This document shows positions 1-11,457 of a DNA stretch of 27,941 nt, piece by piece (the stretch's first letter is position 1; each line of letters begins with the position of its first letter). The position numbers and the translations under genes were made by a program. The notes under the pieces were generated by a model. It was not told the DNA's origin. It worked only from the letters and a program-made list of their open reading frames with translations, and made no database searches. The DNA is from Elysia marginata (taxonomy: Eukaryota; Mollusca; Gastropoda; Plakobranchidae): NCBI GenBank assembly GCA_019649035.1, contig BMAT01005364.1, positions 357,827 to 385,767 of the forward strand, read 5' to 3'.

Positions 1-570
1 TCTAGATCGAGATCGAGAACTCAAATCTAGAGTGCTAGTTCTAGCTAGATCTGGCATTTGGAGTCTAATCTAGATCTAGATCTAGGCTTAGATTCTACTT
101 TAATTTTAGAATCTAGAGCTAGATTTAGACTTTTCTATAAGAGATCAGTGTGACAGTTTAGTTAACTCAAAAGGAGACTAGATCTATAAATTCTTCAGGG
201 AGAGACTATCATATAGCCGCTCTTTTTGCTTACTCACTACTAGATCTAGATCTACCGAAATATCAGTATTAATATATGAAAGTTTAGACTCAGTAGGAGA
301 CCTAGATTTACAAAACAGTTAGTCCCATTGGATTGGATTTACAGGAACATGTATTTGCTTATAGAATGTAGCACTCTCAAGAACTGGACACAGGGACAAC
401 ATCACATACCTGACATTCACACTCGCCAGGAATGTACTTTACTATTACAAAGAAGTTTTTTTAATCGGTCTAGTGAGTAGGCCTACATTCAAATTCATCT
501 TTTGATTGAGACACTCACTAAATCTGATTCATTGATTTAAAAAAAAACTTTTAATTCAGGTGATTTGAGG
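1..570. other. Non-coding, rich in TCTAGATC words
   Basis: No exon is supported. The first 130 bases carry dense overlapping copies of TCTAGA and AGATCT, with more at about 238-254. The same words recur across the window (3643, 7730, 18040, 18483, 20138, 20203), suggesting a genome-wide simple motif rather than a local element. Confidence 0.6.
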
Positions 571-836
571 ATGTAGATGTTCGAGGAAAGTCTCTCACAG
601 GCCATTGAAAGGAAGAATTATATGTGGAAATAGTCTTTTAAATGCTGTTTAGAGTATGAAAAGGTGTTGATAAAGTCTTTCAGGCGCTCTCTAGAATGTA
701 GATGTACGTGGAAAGTCTCTTAGACGCTTTTGAGAGGAAGAATTATCATTTGAGTTACCCTTTTAGGCGCTGTTTAGAGTAGGAAAAGGTGTTGAGAGAG
801 TCTTTCAGACGCTCCCTTGAGGATGTAGATGTATGG
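571..836 (+). repeat. Degenerate tandem repeat, unit about 126 bp, 2.1 copies
   Basis: Copies start at 571, 696 and 823 with ATGTAGATGT. Each full copy holds, in order, GGAAAGTCTCT, AGAGGAAGAATTAT or a close form, GCTGTTTAGAGTA, AAAAGGTGTTGA, AGTCTTTCAG and CGCTC. The third copy breaks off after about 14 bases. Flanking words (TTAATTCAGGT at 551; TTAAATTCAGGT at 850) are also similar, so the array may once have been longer. Confidence 0.85.
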
Positions 837-1188
837 ATTATCAGATTTGTGGCTATCTTTTAAATTCAGGTACACACAGTTTTGGTAGGACATATTCTAC
901 ACATAGGCCTGAACGTCACCTCCGTTCATCGAAAGGGTAACCAGCTAGTAATTTATAAGTCGCATAAATGTCAAGGATCATTTGACAAATCAATTAACGC
1001 AATAAATTCCAGCAATTCGAATTTAAAGGTAAAAAAAGAAAGATAAATCAAAAGACACGAGGCATTTCAAGAAAGGGTATGACTTAAGAAGTGAAATATT
1101 CTCTAAAAAAGAGTGGCCATGAGGCCTTATGTCGATGGGGTATTTTTGTGTGTTTATTTGTTTGTTTTGTGTTTGTGTTCGTGTTTTC

Positions 1189-1213
1189 TTTTTTTTTTTT
1201 TTGGGGGGGGGGG
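1189..1213 (+). repeat. T14G11 homopolymer junction
   Basis: Fourteen T followed directly by eleven G. A shorter G9 run lies at 2384-2392. Such runs are prone to length error in sequencing. Confidence 0.9.
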
Positions 1214-1354
1214 ACAGCAAAATTAAAATTATGATAAGCCTAAGCTAATGCTTTTTTGCCGCTATTTTTTGTCAATGTATCAAAAGACGTCATTGTCCGA
1301 CATTATTGGTTATTTCCTGGACATAATATCTTGAGAGAGCAAAATAATTGTTGA

Positions 1355-1420
1355 CCAGCACTGGAGATTGAACTCAGGATCTTAAGTTTGTTAAGCAGGA
1401 AATCTACTGAACCAACCTCT
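1355..1420 (-). mobile_element. Degenerate tRNA-like SINE head
   Basis: On the minus strand GAGTTCAATCTCC (1363-1375) is close to the Pol III B box GGTTCGANTCC and is followed by CAGTGC. About 35 bases upstream, GGTTGGTTCAGTAG is A-box-like, and CTGCTTAACAAACTTAAGATC between them looks like an anticodon arm. No acceptor-stem pairing is convincing, so this is a tRNA-derived remnant, not a functional tRNA. Confidence 0.4.
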
Positions 1421-1502
1421 TCACGTCTTTATTGAGTTCCTAGCTTTGTCTTGGCAAGATTATGTTGAATTATTGTGTAATAGAAAAGGGAACTTTTGAC
1501 TT

Positions 1503-1556
1503 GCATTGGAGATAAAACTCGAGAATCCTAGCAGTCCATATAAACGTTCTACCACA
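1503..1556 (-). mobile_element. Second degenerate tRNA-like remnant
   Basis: The minus strand reads CATGTGGTAGAACGTTTATA (A-box-like GTGGTAGAACG) and then CTCGAGTTTTATCTCCAATG (a weakened B box). It lies 150 bp from the previous remnant in the same orientation, and both are followed by similar words (CAGTGCTGGTCAAC / CAATGCAAGTCAAAAG). They may be two units of one composite SINE or two insertions. Confidence 0.3.
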
Positions 1557-1827
1557 TGTATTCGGGCAACCTCAGATCGCAGCAATGTTTGGCTTGTTTT
1601 GTAAAGTTTATGTTAAAGCATTTTGCATTTTTAACACTGGCATTAGCGCTGTTCTGCTGTAGCAATAATACCTCATTCGGGCGCCTGTTGACAAAACAGC
1701 GGGTTTTACTAGCGCGTTGCTGCCAACCAGAAATGCTTTCATTCAAAACCTCGCGACATTAGATCTAACGCATAGACCAGCCCTGCCTTTTATGCCGTGT
1801 CTTACGCTCCTTAGAAAAAAGTTTAGA

Positions 1828-1831
1828 NNNN
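1828..1831. other. Four undetermined bases (N)
   Basis: The sequence reads GTTTAGA, four N, then ATAGACG. This is an assembly ambiguity; no gene crosses it. Confidence 1.
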
Positions 1832-3937
1832 ATAGACGTTCACATTGTATTGAAAAAATATCTTACACTAGATCTAAGGCTTCCAAAGCTGTTCTGAAGT
1901 CGGCAAGTCACACACAGTGCAGTGCTTTAGGGTAGCTTTAAAAGAAATGTGTAGTGAGGCTATGTTCATGTTTCCCTGTGTGCATAAATTGAGCTGTTTC
2001 TTTTAAAGTGCCGGTAGGTTTTTATAACCAATACAAATAAGGGTTGTATTTTACCGAAATGTATACTTTATGATAAATGTGTACTTTATGAAACGCTAAA
2101 CAGAATTTAAATATCTTTGCATTTTTTAGATGAGGCCTACTAAAAATTTCTATGTGCGGAACAGCATTAATGATATTTTCAAAGTACTAAAATAGTACTC
2201 CATGATTCAAAATTCATCATCCCCACACACACAATATTGGCTCACAAATAATATTGTATTACTTTGAAGTCATGAAAAAATCATTTCATAATCGAGTAAG
2301 ACAAAATCTTCTTGCACAAAGTACTTTTGGTTGGCACTAGTTAAATAATAAATGATAAACTGGGATGATAATAAAAAAATTAAGGGGGGGGGAGGGTGGT
2401 GAAGAAAGAGGTGTGCGTGTGTGTTTAGGGTGTAAAGTTTAAAAAGACACAGATCTTAAGTTGAAAAAATATTTGACACCAAGGAGAATGCAAAGAAAGT
2501 GAAAGAAGAATAAAGAGAGAGACAAAGAGTATTGGTAAAGTCTTTTGACTAAGATTAATCACATTCTTATTCTTTCCACGCAGATCTCAGACTTTTAATT
2601 TCAAAATAATTACTGCTGGGCTATCGACTGCCAATAGAGGGTCAATCGATAAATTGAAATTGCTTCACACTACTTCTTTACCGCTAAACTGCTTCCAGTG
2701 CTCCGGATTTCATGCGAGATTTATCGCCTTATAACGGTGTCACAAGTCTTGGCTTTGCAAATACGCGGGTTCCAATACGCAGGTTGATTCAACTTAGTCT
2801 GTAATCTAAATAAATCGATACACTTATTGCAATGCATGCCACTGGAAGGAAGGTCTTGTTTTAAAAGTAAACTATGCGGGCGCCGCATTGTAAAAGCTGA
2901 CCGAGCCAGCATTCAACGGAAAATAAAGGGTTAGCGAAGGAGCATAGAATCGTACAGCGGCGAATAGCAGAAGAATAATTTACCTGGAAATGCTGACATC
3001 TCTCAAAATCAAATCGGGCTTTTGCCAAAAAATATGATATTTATGTTTTATCAAAATTCTGACTCTTTGATGGGCCAAATATAGTGTTGGTTTATTAAGC
3101 TTTACCATCATATCTAAGTGTTTAAACAGGATTTAGATTTCGATTAGTGTACTAGCTAGACACTTTTATAATGATTTATTTTGTAGTACTTTTCATTATC
3201 TACACTGTGGAAAAACAAATCGCCTTTTTTGTAAACGCCATGATTACTTCTTTGCTTTTATAAAGAACTTTAAAATGTTCTAAATTAACTTTGAAAGATT
3301 GATATTTTTGCTTTAAAAAGGCCCAATTTATTTCCAGTTTATTTTCTTTCCATTTCTGCACAGGTTTTTCCATCACTTTCTTTTCGCAGTATAGTCTACT
3401 TTTAGTTAAATTGTTAGGTCGTATTAAAAGATTTCCGTTAAGAGGACCAAACTTTTCCATAGACTGCAGTCCACGGAGAAAGCAACAATATCAATGTAAT
3501 TGCACAATTACAGTATGGGGTCGTTAAGATTATTTACCTAAGCAATTCATTGTTTGCCCTAGCCTGCGAATTACCAGTGCAGTGTCAACACAAACCTTTT
3601 CTCCTTTAAGTGCATTGTTGTAATACCTGTGTTTTAATTCTACCTAGATCTAGAGACATTTGCCGAGACCTGGTGAAGCTGTTACTGTGCCCAGTGTGTA
3701 ATACTTAAAGAGAGGAAAGAAAAGGGGTAGGAGGGGAGGGTTACAGTTTACCGGGTCTGGTCTACCTACAAATTTGGGCCCGCCACCAGATTTATTTGGC
3801 CCCCCTGGTCCGACCATTGCTTCACTCCACTGGTTTGATTGGTTGTATGAGCGTGCGCTATCGATCTGAAATCAATACTGGTGGGAAACACGGACATACT
3901 GGGACGGGAGCTTTAAAACGTAACTACATCTAGAAGT

Positions 3938-4255
3938 TTACGTTGGATTTAGGGTTTGTTGTGTGGCAGTCTTAACACCACTGATATCTTCAGATACAGT
4001 ACATCTATCCAGCACTGGAAAGCTGTGGTTTGATACGCGCCATGCGTTGTCTTTGATTTTCATGTACAAGTAATAAGTTCTCTGTGATTCTTTAAACTGT
4101 GACCTTCCTGGTGTAAAATAATTGTTGGAAGTTGAGAATTCCTCTGCGCTTTCATGAAAAGGTACAGGACCTTTTGTTCTCTTGGGTGGCTTGAAACGAA
4201 TGTACCCGGTACGTGATTTTTTTTCTTTTTTTATGAAAAGATGGTTAAAATTCAA
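3938..4255 (-). CDS. Unrecognised 105-codon ORF, doubtful
   Basis: The longest minus-strand ORF on the left side. It begins MNFNHLFIKKEKKSR and includes RFKPPKRTKGPVPF and DNAWRVSNHSFPVLD. Amino-acid composition is balanced rather than low-complexity, which is why it is listed. No domain is recognised, no flanking exon was found, and a chance ORF or an old transposon fragment is at least as likely. Confidence 0.15.
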   Translation of the reverse strand: MNFNHLFIKKEKKSRTGYIRFKPPKRTKGPVPFHESAEEFSTSNNYFTPGRSQFKESQRTYYLYMKIKDNAWRVSNHSFPVLDRCTVSEDISGVKTATQQTLNPT

Positions 4256-5708
4256 TAGCGCAATATGAAAGTTTGCAGATAGTCATTCACTTATCTTCGT
4301 CTTATTGCTAGATAATTAGATCGTGTATTTTATGTATTGGTATAAGCCTTGCATGTTTAAATGGTGACTTGCGTCAATTCTTTCACTATTCCTTAAATGA
4401 ATGTTTAAGTCATCTATCTTTTACTTTGGGTAAGATGGTTCTATAAATTTCTGTTTCAGTCTTTTTAACTTTATTTTTAATGTCGCTTGTTTTATGAAAT
4501 ACCGTTCATTTAATTCATCTCCGACTCGTATAAGTTAAAAATTCAGATTCAAATTATCACTCATTGAAGAGCCCTTTTTATATCCATTATGATCAGTCAC
4601 TATTTTACAAAGCCTTTGAGAACATGACCAAACCAAAAACCATAGGAACAACTTAAGTAACACAGGACAGTAAGGTTTAGAGTCGAAGAAAGTTTTGATG
4701 CTCCGTCATGGTGATCTCTACTGAAACCCAGTCTTTAATGTTCATAGGTTGCTGGGAGCCATCTGAAGCTTCTCAAGCCTATTATTAGTAACAAAGATCA
4801 ACCATTCCTTTTACTGAAGCAGTATTAAATTGTAATGAGCTATCTTCTCAGAAAATATCCTGCAACTGTGCTTTTATTTGCGAGGGCATATCTCGCTTGA
4901 TTGTGCTTTAAGATGGTAAAATGAACAACGAATGTTTTGCCTTTGCTTTTGACAGTCTATAAAATTATATAAAGGTGTGTTAACTTCAATAGGTCAACGT
5001 TCTCAAGAAAAGTAACATTGTGATTGAATAAACAATAAGGTTTTATCTCATAACATATTATTTAGCTACATACTCAGGTCACATTTATTAGTTCTTGTTT
5101 TACAGTTTCTTAAGTTAGGGTTTGTCATTCGTTCTTTTCCGTGTTCTGGATGTTTGTACCAAGTTTCTCAACCAAAATATCACACTTAATAACAACTTAT
5201 GTCTTTTGTAGCTCATACTGTACTTGCTTACAAAGTTCGTTTGATTTGCATTGTCAAAACTGCAAGTATTGAGAAACGGGTTTTCCATTGTTATTGTTTT
5301 TCGTTTTTGGTTGTGAAATTTCTTCACCACATAAATTTTTTTTAAATTCAATCAAGTGACGCTTCACAATTCAATGAAGCAGTTTAGTTTCTTGATTTAT
5401 GTTTTTATCGTAAAAGCTGCAAATTGGATTATTTTACCTTTGCATCTGGCAAAAGACTTTAGAAGGAGATTGAAAACTGGTGCATTTTTCTGGTTTTAGC
5501 TCTGTTTTTAGAAAACAGCATTTCTAAAACAACTTTGTTTTTAAATGGCTTTCTTGTTATATTCCATCACTACGATCCGCTCTCGGGTGCAACTTATTTC
5601 TTTTTCTCTGTTATGCACTGAAAAGCCCCTATTAATTTTGTATTGGTTCATCTTCAAACATTTTTGTGTGGTTTTTATTCAAATATCTGCATCAATGACC
5701 TGTTTCAG

Positions 5709-5822
5709 ATAAAGATGGACTTGATCAGTGCGTGAGAAAACAAGATCTCTAACTTTTATCAAAGCTCGCACTCAGGTACTACAGTGTAAAGTCACTTGGA
5801 GAGTTCTTTGTTAGATTTTGTC
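5709..5822 (+). promoter_or_regulatory. Probable 5' UTR with a short upstream ORF
   Basis: A possible acceptor CTGTTTCAG ends at 5708, so this may be a 5' UTR exon whose upstream partner and promoter lie further left. It contains an upstream ORF of six codons (ATG 5715 to TGA 5733-5735) and an in-frame stop at 5787. No convincing TATA box or initiator is seen just upstream, so the transcription start is unknown. Confidence 0.35.
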
Positions 5823-5912
5823 ATGGAAAAGCTAGGGTTACCCCCACCACCTATCAAACGCCTGATCAAAACAGCCCTGCACCAGGCTGTGTTGGACGAG
5901 AGACTTCACCAG
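5823..5912 (+). CDS. Ankyrin gene coding exon 1
   Basis: Residues 1-30, opening MEKLGLPPPPIKRLIK and ending DERLHQ, the first helix of ankyrin repeat 1. The donor CAG|GTAAGA is close to consensus and the exon ends in phase 0. The start ATG has the context TTTTGTCATGG, with a G at +4 but no purine at -3, so it is a moderate Kozak site. An in-frame TAA 36 bases upstream rules out an N-terminal extension within this exon. Confidence 0.82.
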
Positions 5913-8900
5913 GTAAGACCATGATTTGTACACGAAGCTGTTTGAAGCAATATTCTCATAAACAGCAGAAGACTAATCGTTCCGAACGAGAAAGGCAAAA
6001 GTTCAATGTTTTAAAAATCGGAGTAGTGTATCAGAACCCGCCTCCTCCCCCTCCTCCTCCTCCACTTCCTCTTCTTCTTCTTTGACGTCTTTTCTGCTGT
6101 TACTAGTAAAAAAAAGTATAAATTCTGCATTAGCATTTTGACTACATTTAAAATACACTTTATTTAGGGAGAGGGTGACGAGCAAATATAAATCTCGACC
6201 CTTTGATAAGCTGTTGGAAAATACTTTTATGAATATCAAACCAGACAGTTTGATTTTTTAATAGAAATGGAAAAGTCGTTTTAGGTGCCATTAAAATCTT
6301 CGTGTGTTCGATTGTAAATGGTTTATACCTGATAGACTAATAGACACATTTTAACGGTTTCTCGTACTGCTTCAATGGCTTTGAAGAATGTTAGGATATT
6401 CCTCATGTGATCAGGTGCATAATCAAATCTCTTTGTATGCGTCGCTGTTTATATTTTGTATGTCTGCCTTTTAAATTCAAATTTTACAGACTTCAAAAGT
6501 GAGGTAATAAAATTTTATCATAAATTTGCCCTCTATCTTGTCGAATCTCTAGCTTGCTTGCTCTGCATTAGAATACGCATTGATGGACACGCGAGATTAC
6601 AAATGTGCTTTTAGGGGTTTGCATTACTTCCCTATTATCACTCATGATGTATACTGAATATCTCAGTTATATTTCTGTAGCCATGCCTGTACGTCCTTTC
6701 TATCTTTTTGCTCTGTCTCCACCCTCTCCGTCTCTCTGTCTGTTTGTGTATAGTAAACTACGTGTCTGTTGGTGTATTTATCTTTCGTTTTAAAAACAGA
6801 TCGTTATATCAAATACAATTCTAGTCTAACAAAAATGAATATGCCACATTTTTGTGGCAGTGTTTTTTTAATTATTGCTTTATAGGTTTAATGCATAAAT
6901 TTGCAACATAAAATTTGACGTTTTTTCGGTGCTTATGCTTTAGAGCAACTGAGCTCTAGAAAAGCCTACCCTCGACGTTTCAGATGACGGTTAGCCATTG
7001 TAACAGCTATCCCTTTACCTATAGCTATTCATATCGCTCATCTGTTCTACTTTCTCGTTTATCAGCGCGCACATTTGTAGGTTTATATCTTAAGGATTTG
7101 CATCATCTTCTTATCTGCTTGTCGATTTACTTTGATTGATTTCATCTCTTTTTCTGATTCCCAATACTTTTTTAAAAGAAGGGTGTGTAACATACTTGGA
7201 AATTTTTTTTTAATACTTAATACGGACCATTTTTTTCTCTACCAGGTCAGATTATTAGTGGACAAACACAGAGTATGCACAGACACCAAAGATGTCCACG
7301 GGCGTACGCCCCTGATGCTGTCGTGTATCATAGACAACCAGCAGCTCGGCTATCGTATGGCCCACATCCTACTCAAAGCAGGCGCTTATCTCAACCTGCG
7401 AGATGGCATGGGCCGCACTGCTCTTAGCTACGCTTGTATGAATGGCCGAGAGAACATCGTAGCTTTGCTCTTGAAGGTTGGAAAAAATTACCAAAGTATT
7501 AATAATAAAATCGAAAGGCTCGGCCGTTGATTATTGCACTACAAAACAAGATTTTTGTTAATGTGTGGTTTCTTATTTGCCCTTGTGTTTGAGACAGGCA
7601 GTGACCTTCACATTGTAGAAAACTTGACACGCACAACCTACTAGGCTTTGAGGCTAAAACAAGAAAACATGACTCGCGGAGCCTAAAAATGGTGCCCAAA
7701 ACCACGGCTAGGTTTATGCCTAATACAGACTCTAGATCTACATATCTAGTAAAATTAGCTCTAAATCTAGATTATCTAAATTGATTTCATCTATGCGCTT
7801 TTAGGTTTAGTTTGAGGTTATGAAAAACTGTCAATATTCAAGATAGAGTGCTTGCTTTGCTAGAGGAAGACTCGAAACAAAACACTAACTAAAGATGTAA
7901 ATATTTACGGCCTTCAAAAAAAGATGCAACGCTAGTTTGTGATTTATGCTTGGAATTGTTAGGGTGATAACAAAACTTTCAAGGGTCTCATGAAAGCAAA
8001 TAAATGCCTTAAATTCCTATTTGCACTATGCAGGAAGATGTGCTTGACATTAACGAACCTGACAATGACGGAAACACGCCTCTACACCACGCTGCTACAT
8101 GTGGGAATCCCCGGATCGTGGAAATGTTGGCTCAAGCTTTCCACAAGGTAACTCTCAGTTGTTGCTATTGGGGCTGAGCTGAACAAAATTTCAGCTGAGT
8201 CGAATGATGATAGATAAAACACCAATCCCGTCCGCTTTCATTCTTGCCTATATCGCGGCAGACTGAGCATCCCTTGGTTGGCACTATTGGGGAAGGCCAC
8301 TTTTGATTCCCCATTTTGATACGATAGCAGGAAAATTTTAAACGGTTTCTAATGCCATCGAAGTCGGTATTTAAACTAAATATTTGGCATGCAGAAGTGT
8401 GCCATTTTGTTGAAGATGATTAGTAAACCAATATAACTACAAAGAGTGAAAACATCTTCAAACAGTTTCGCTGAATCCAAATACAAAAAGAAAATGTAGT
8501 AGGCCCTATTTGGCGATTTTTTAAAACCTTGAAGCATGCTGCTATAGCCATTTTCACAAGGCATAATGAAGCATTTGAGAAACATTATCCTGACTATATT
8601 CAGTTTGATATCATAATTGATTATGGGGAAGCACTGGAAAACACTTTGAAATATTAATCGTTCCATTTTAGATTTTAATGATACAGTTTTGGTTTATGTT
8701 ATACCATTTTAACGAATATTGTTATTATGAACTTCACGATCGTTATGACACTATGACGATTCAATACACTGAACTCGTTTTTTCATTTTTTTAATCTATT
8801 TGAACTTAAATAATTGATTAGAATTTTGTTCCACCGCGGCAAATATGTTATTGTATTTCACATAGTTCGGCCTAAATGCTGACCGTAGAAACAACCTGGG

Positions 8901-11421
8901 GTACACAGCTCTATTGCTGGCCTGCAAAAGTGGACACTATGTATCGGCCCACATTCTGTTGACAGTGGCCAAAGCCTCGCCTACTCTCAGGTCAGTTCTA
9001 AAATAAGTTTGTCGCTAGGGGAGTAAAACTCTGTAATTAAGCTTAGATTAAAAAAAATAATAACTCGTTCGTTCTCTGTTATGAATGTCTCCTTATCTTC
9101 CCTGATATGACACGGAGTGGGCAAGTCAGAATTAATTAGCATTTTATATCACCTTATTTTATGCAATCTTTATTACCTGACACGCTAGTTATTTCTAAGA
9201 TTTTCTTCTTTTCTATGGAATTATTTAGTCAGTCTCAGTCACTGCAATATTGGGTCTTATTTTTTTACAAAATGTTGTCTGGACAAATACTAACAAATAC
9301 TAAAAGTCGCTTTCGCTTTGCTGATATAAATTGAGGCAATACTCGTAAGCAGACATAGCATACAATTGATTTTATGGTTTTAATTGTGTCAATTCTTTGT
9401 AGCATTCGAGATAACTTCGAATTTTTTGCGGGCTTATATAATTTTGTTAGTGTTTCCAATAAAAGTCGTATCGATGATAAATTTTCAAACCTTTATATTG
9501 CGTTTGTTAGGGCGAGCATATCAACCATCGGTTTTGAATCTTCGAAAAGAAATTAGTGACTTGACTAGAATACTTTAGAACTTAAATATAGGTCTGAATA
9601 TGGTGACACAAAACTTAACTAATACTTAACATTCGTCAAAGCACTTTATAATTACAAAAATATATAGTTACTCTAAAAAGTGAAACACCTGGAATATACA
9701 TGTTCTAAGGCAATTTTTTAGTATATATCCGATAAAATGGTTTTACAGTTTCACCCCTGTTATAGTGAAAAGGGAGACATTTTTGTTTTTGATTGTGTAT
9801 GCTAAAAGGATTTTTACTTAATAGGATTTATGGGCATAGAAAACCGATATCTCGAATTTCAAGTAACCTAAACCACTTCCCTCCCACCATCCACCCTCAT
9901 CTCAAATTTTCCACTTAACAGACCTCTATTCTATCTATTTTTAGAGATGGTGAGTTTCACTTGAACGCTGCCGAGTGGACAAGGCGAAGACACCAGCATC
10001 AAAACAGGCTTACTGACCGATCACAGCTGGCTTCTGGTAAGACTGACCACCAGCTGAGCTGAAAGATAAAGTGTAGAAACATAATTTCTACCAGATTCAA
10101 AACACAAAAAGATGAGAGTATGAACTAATTTGTTCAAATGTTCAACAAGGCCCGTTTTTTTTTTGTTGCGATCTAAACCTGGGTCTAAGCTATCGGAAAA
10201 AGAGGTTCAAATTTTAATTTTGAAAAACCCCAGTGATTAAGTCAAAATGTTTATCAATTTTCAACAAGCACATTCTCAGTAATCTTTGAAAATTACAAGT
10301 AATTCTATTATAGCTTGCACTTTCTTTTTTCGAAGTGTAGTATTGAAAGATTTTAAGCGAGGATAAGAACAAAATGGAGCCTCTTTCAACACACCCAACG
10401 TTCATATATAACTATATGATTATAGTCTTCCACCGCCGAAGGCGGGCTCAAGACTTTACATATTTCCCTCCACCAGGCCAATTAATACCAAAGCAAATTC
10501 AACTTATACTTTATAGCATTACAGTATGGCTGCCAGTTAGGCGCTCAAATACCAAATTCCTCAAATTTTGAGCACTATCTTTAGCCAGTACCCATTTTAC
10601 AGGCGGGTTGACTGACGAAAGTTAGATAAATTGTTTTTCTCAGACAGTTATAACATGCGTCATGGTTGGTATTCAATCCGCAACCGCCGGATCGCGTATC
10701 CGACCCGCTAACTACTGAGGTACGCTGCTCCACGATATAGCAATGCTAATGCTACGTAGCATGGGATTTTGTATGTAATGTTGCATTGATGGATTGAGCA
10801 TCATACCCGGGTGTCTTTCCAAATAGTATTGGAAGATATTGTTTGAAATAATGCATGACTTTACCCAATTATGTTGAAGCATAAAAGTAGCAGTTAGTGT
10901 AGCATGTGCCTTAGATGTTAAAAATTATTTGATGTAGGTCTCAATCTAGGAGGTGCCCTTTCAAACATTGTTTGGTTTGAAGAGTACGAAGCTTCTTTGG
11001 GATCTTGAAAAGAATGCAGTTGATGTGAGTTCTTTATTGATGTTATCAAATAACAAGCAAGACCTAAACGTAATAAGGAAATTTTTCTCTTCGTTTTTTC
11101 GTTTCCTTGCAGGACTAAATAACTCTGTTTAAAATGGAGAAGAAAGAAATTGCTTAAATAGTGAAAAAGCTTTAAATTTATAAATTTGAACTGTATAAAG
11201 GCAATGACTGAAGCGGTCATCATTTTTGAGAATATTCGCTTTTTTTACTCGCAGTTGTCTCAATAACTAGTTTTGTTAAAGAATTAATTGATAAGGCCCT
11301 ATGTTGAAAACATAATTTTCAGCACATAAAGAACACGCATAGTTCTTAATTATTGATTCAAAAAATTAAACTGGTAGGCATGACAGAGTAGAGTTTAGAT
11401 GAGAATTGGAGAAAGAAAGAA

Positions 11422-11457
<36 letters not shown>

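Larger units (their letters stand above)
837..5708. other. Intergenic sequence without a supported gene
   Basis: AT-rich sequence with short ORFs on both strands, none with a recognisable motif. It contains the separately listed homopolymer tract, tRNA-like remnants, N gap and one 105-codon minus-strand ORF. A slightly GC-richer patch lies at 3745-3900 (GGGCCCGCCACC, GGCCCCCCTGG), for which I have no explanation. The promoter of the ankyrin gene is probably in or beyond this stretch. Confidence 0.5.

Noticed and set aside
1352-1422. Functional tRNA gene
   Set aside because: Boxes are decayed and no seven-base acceptor stem can be paired; a tRNA-derived repeat fits better.
1936-2008. 12-bp perfect inverted repeat CTTTAAAAGAAA / TTTCTTTTAAAG with a 49-base loop
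   Set aside because: AT-rich and expected by chance at this scale; no further pairing outside it.
3200-3460. 86-codon Lys-rich minus ORF
   Set aside because: AT-driven composition, no splice context and no motif.
7132-7245. Upstream extension of exon 2 from an ATG at 7132
   Set aside because: The sequence is AT/T-rich, includes the polypyrimidine tract and acceptor, and exon 1 already supplies a proper repeat start in phase.
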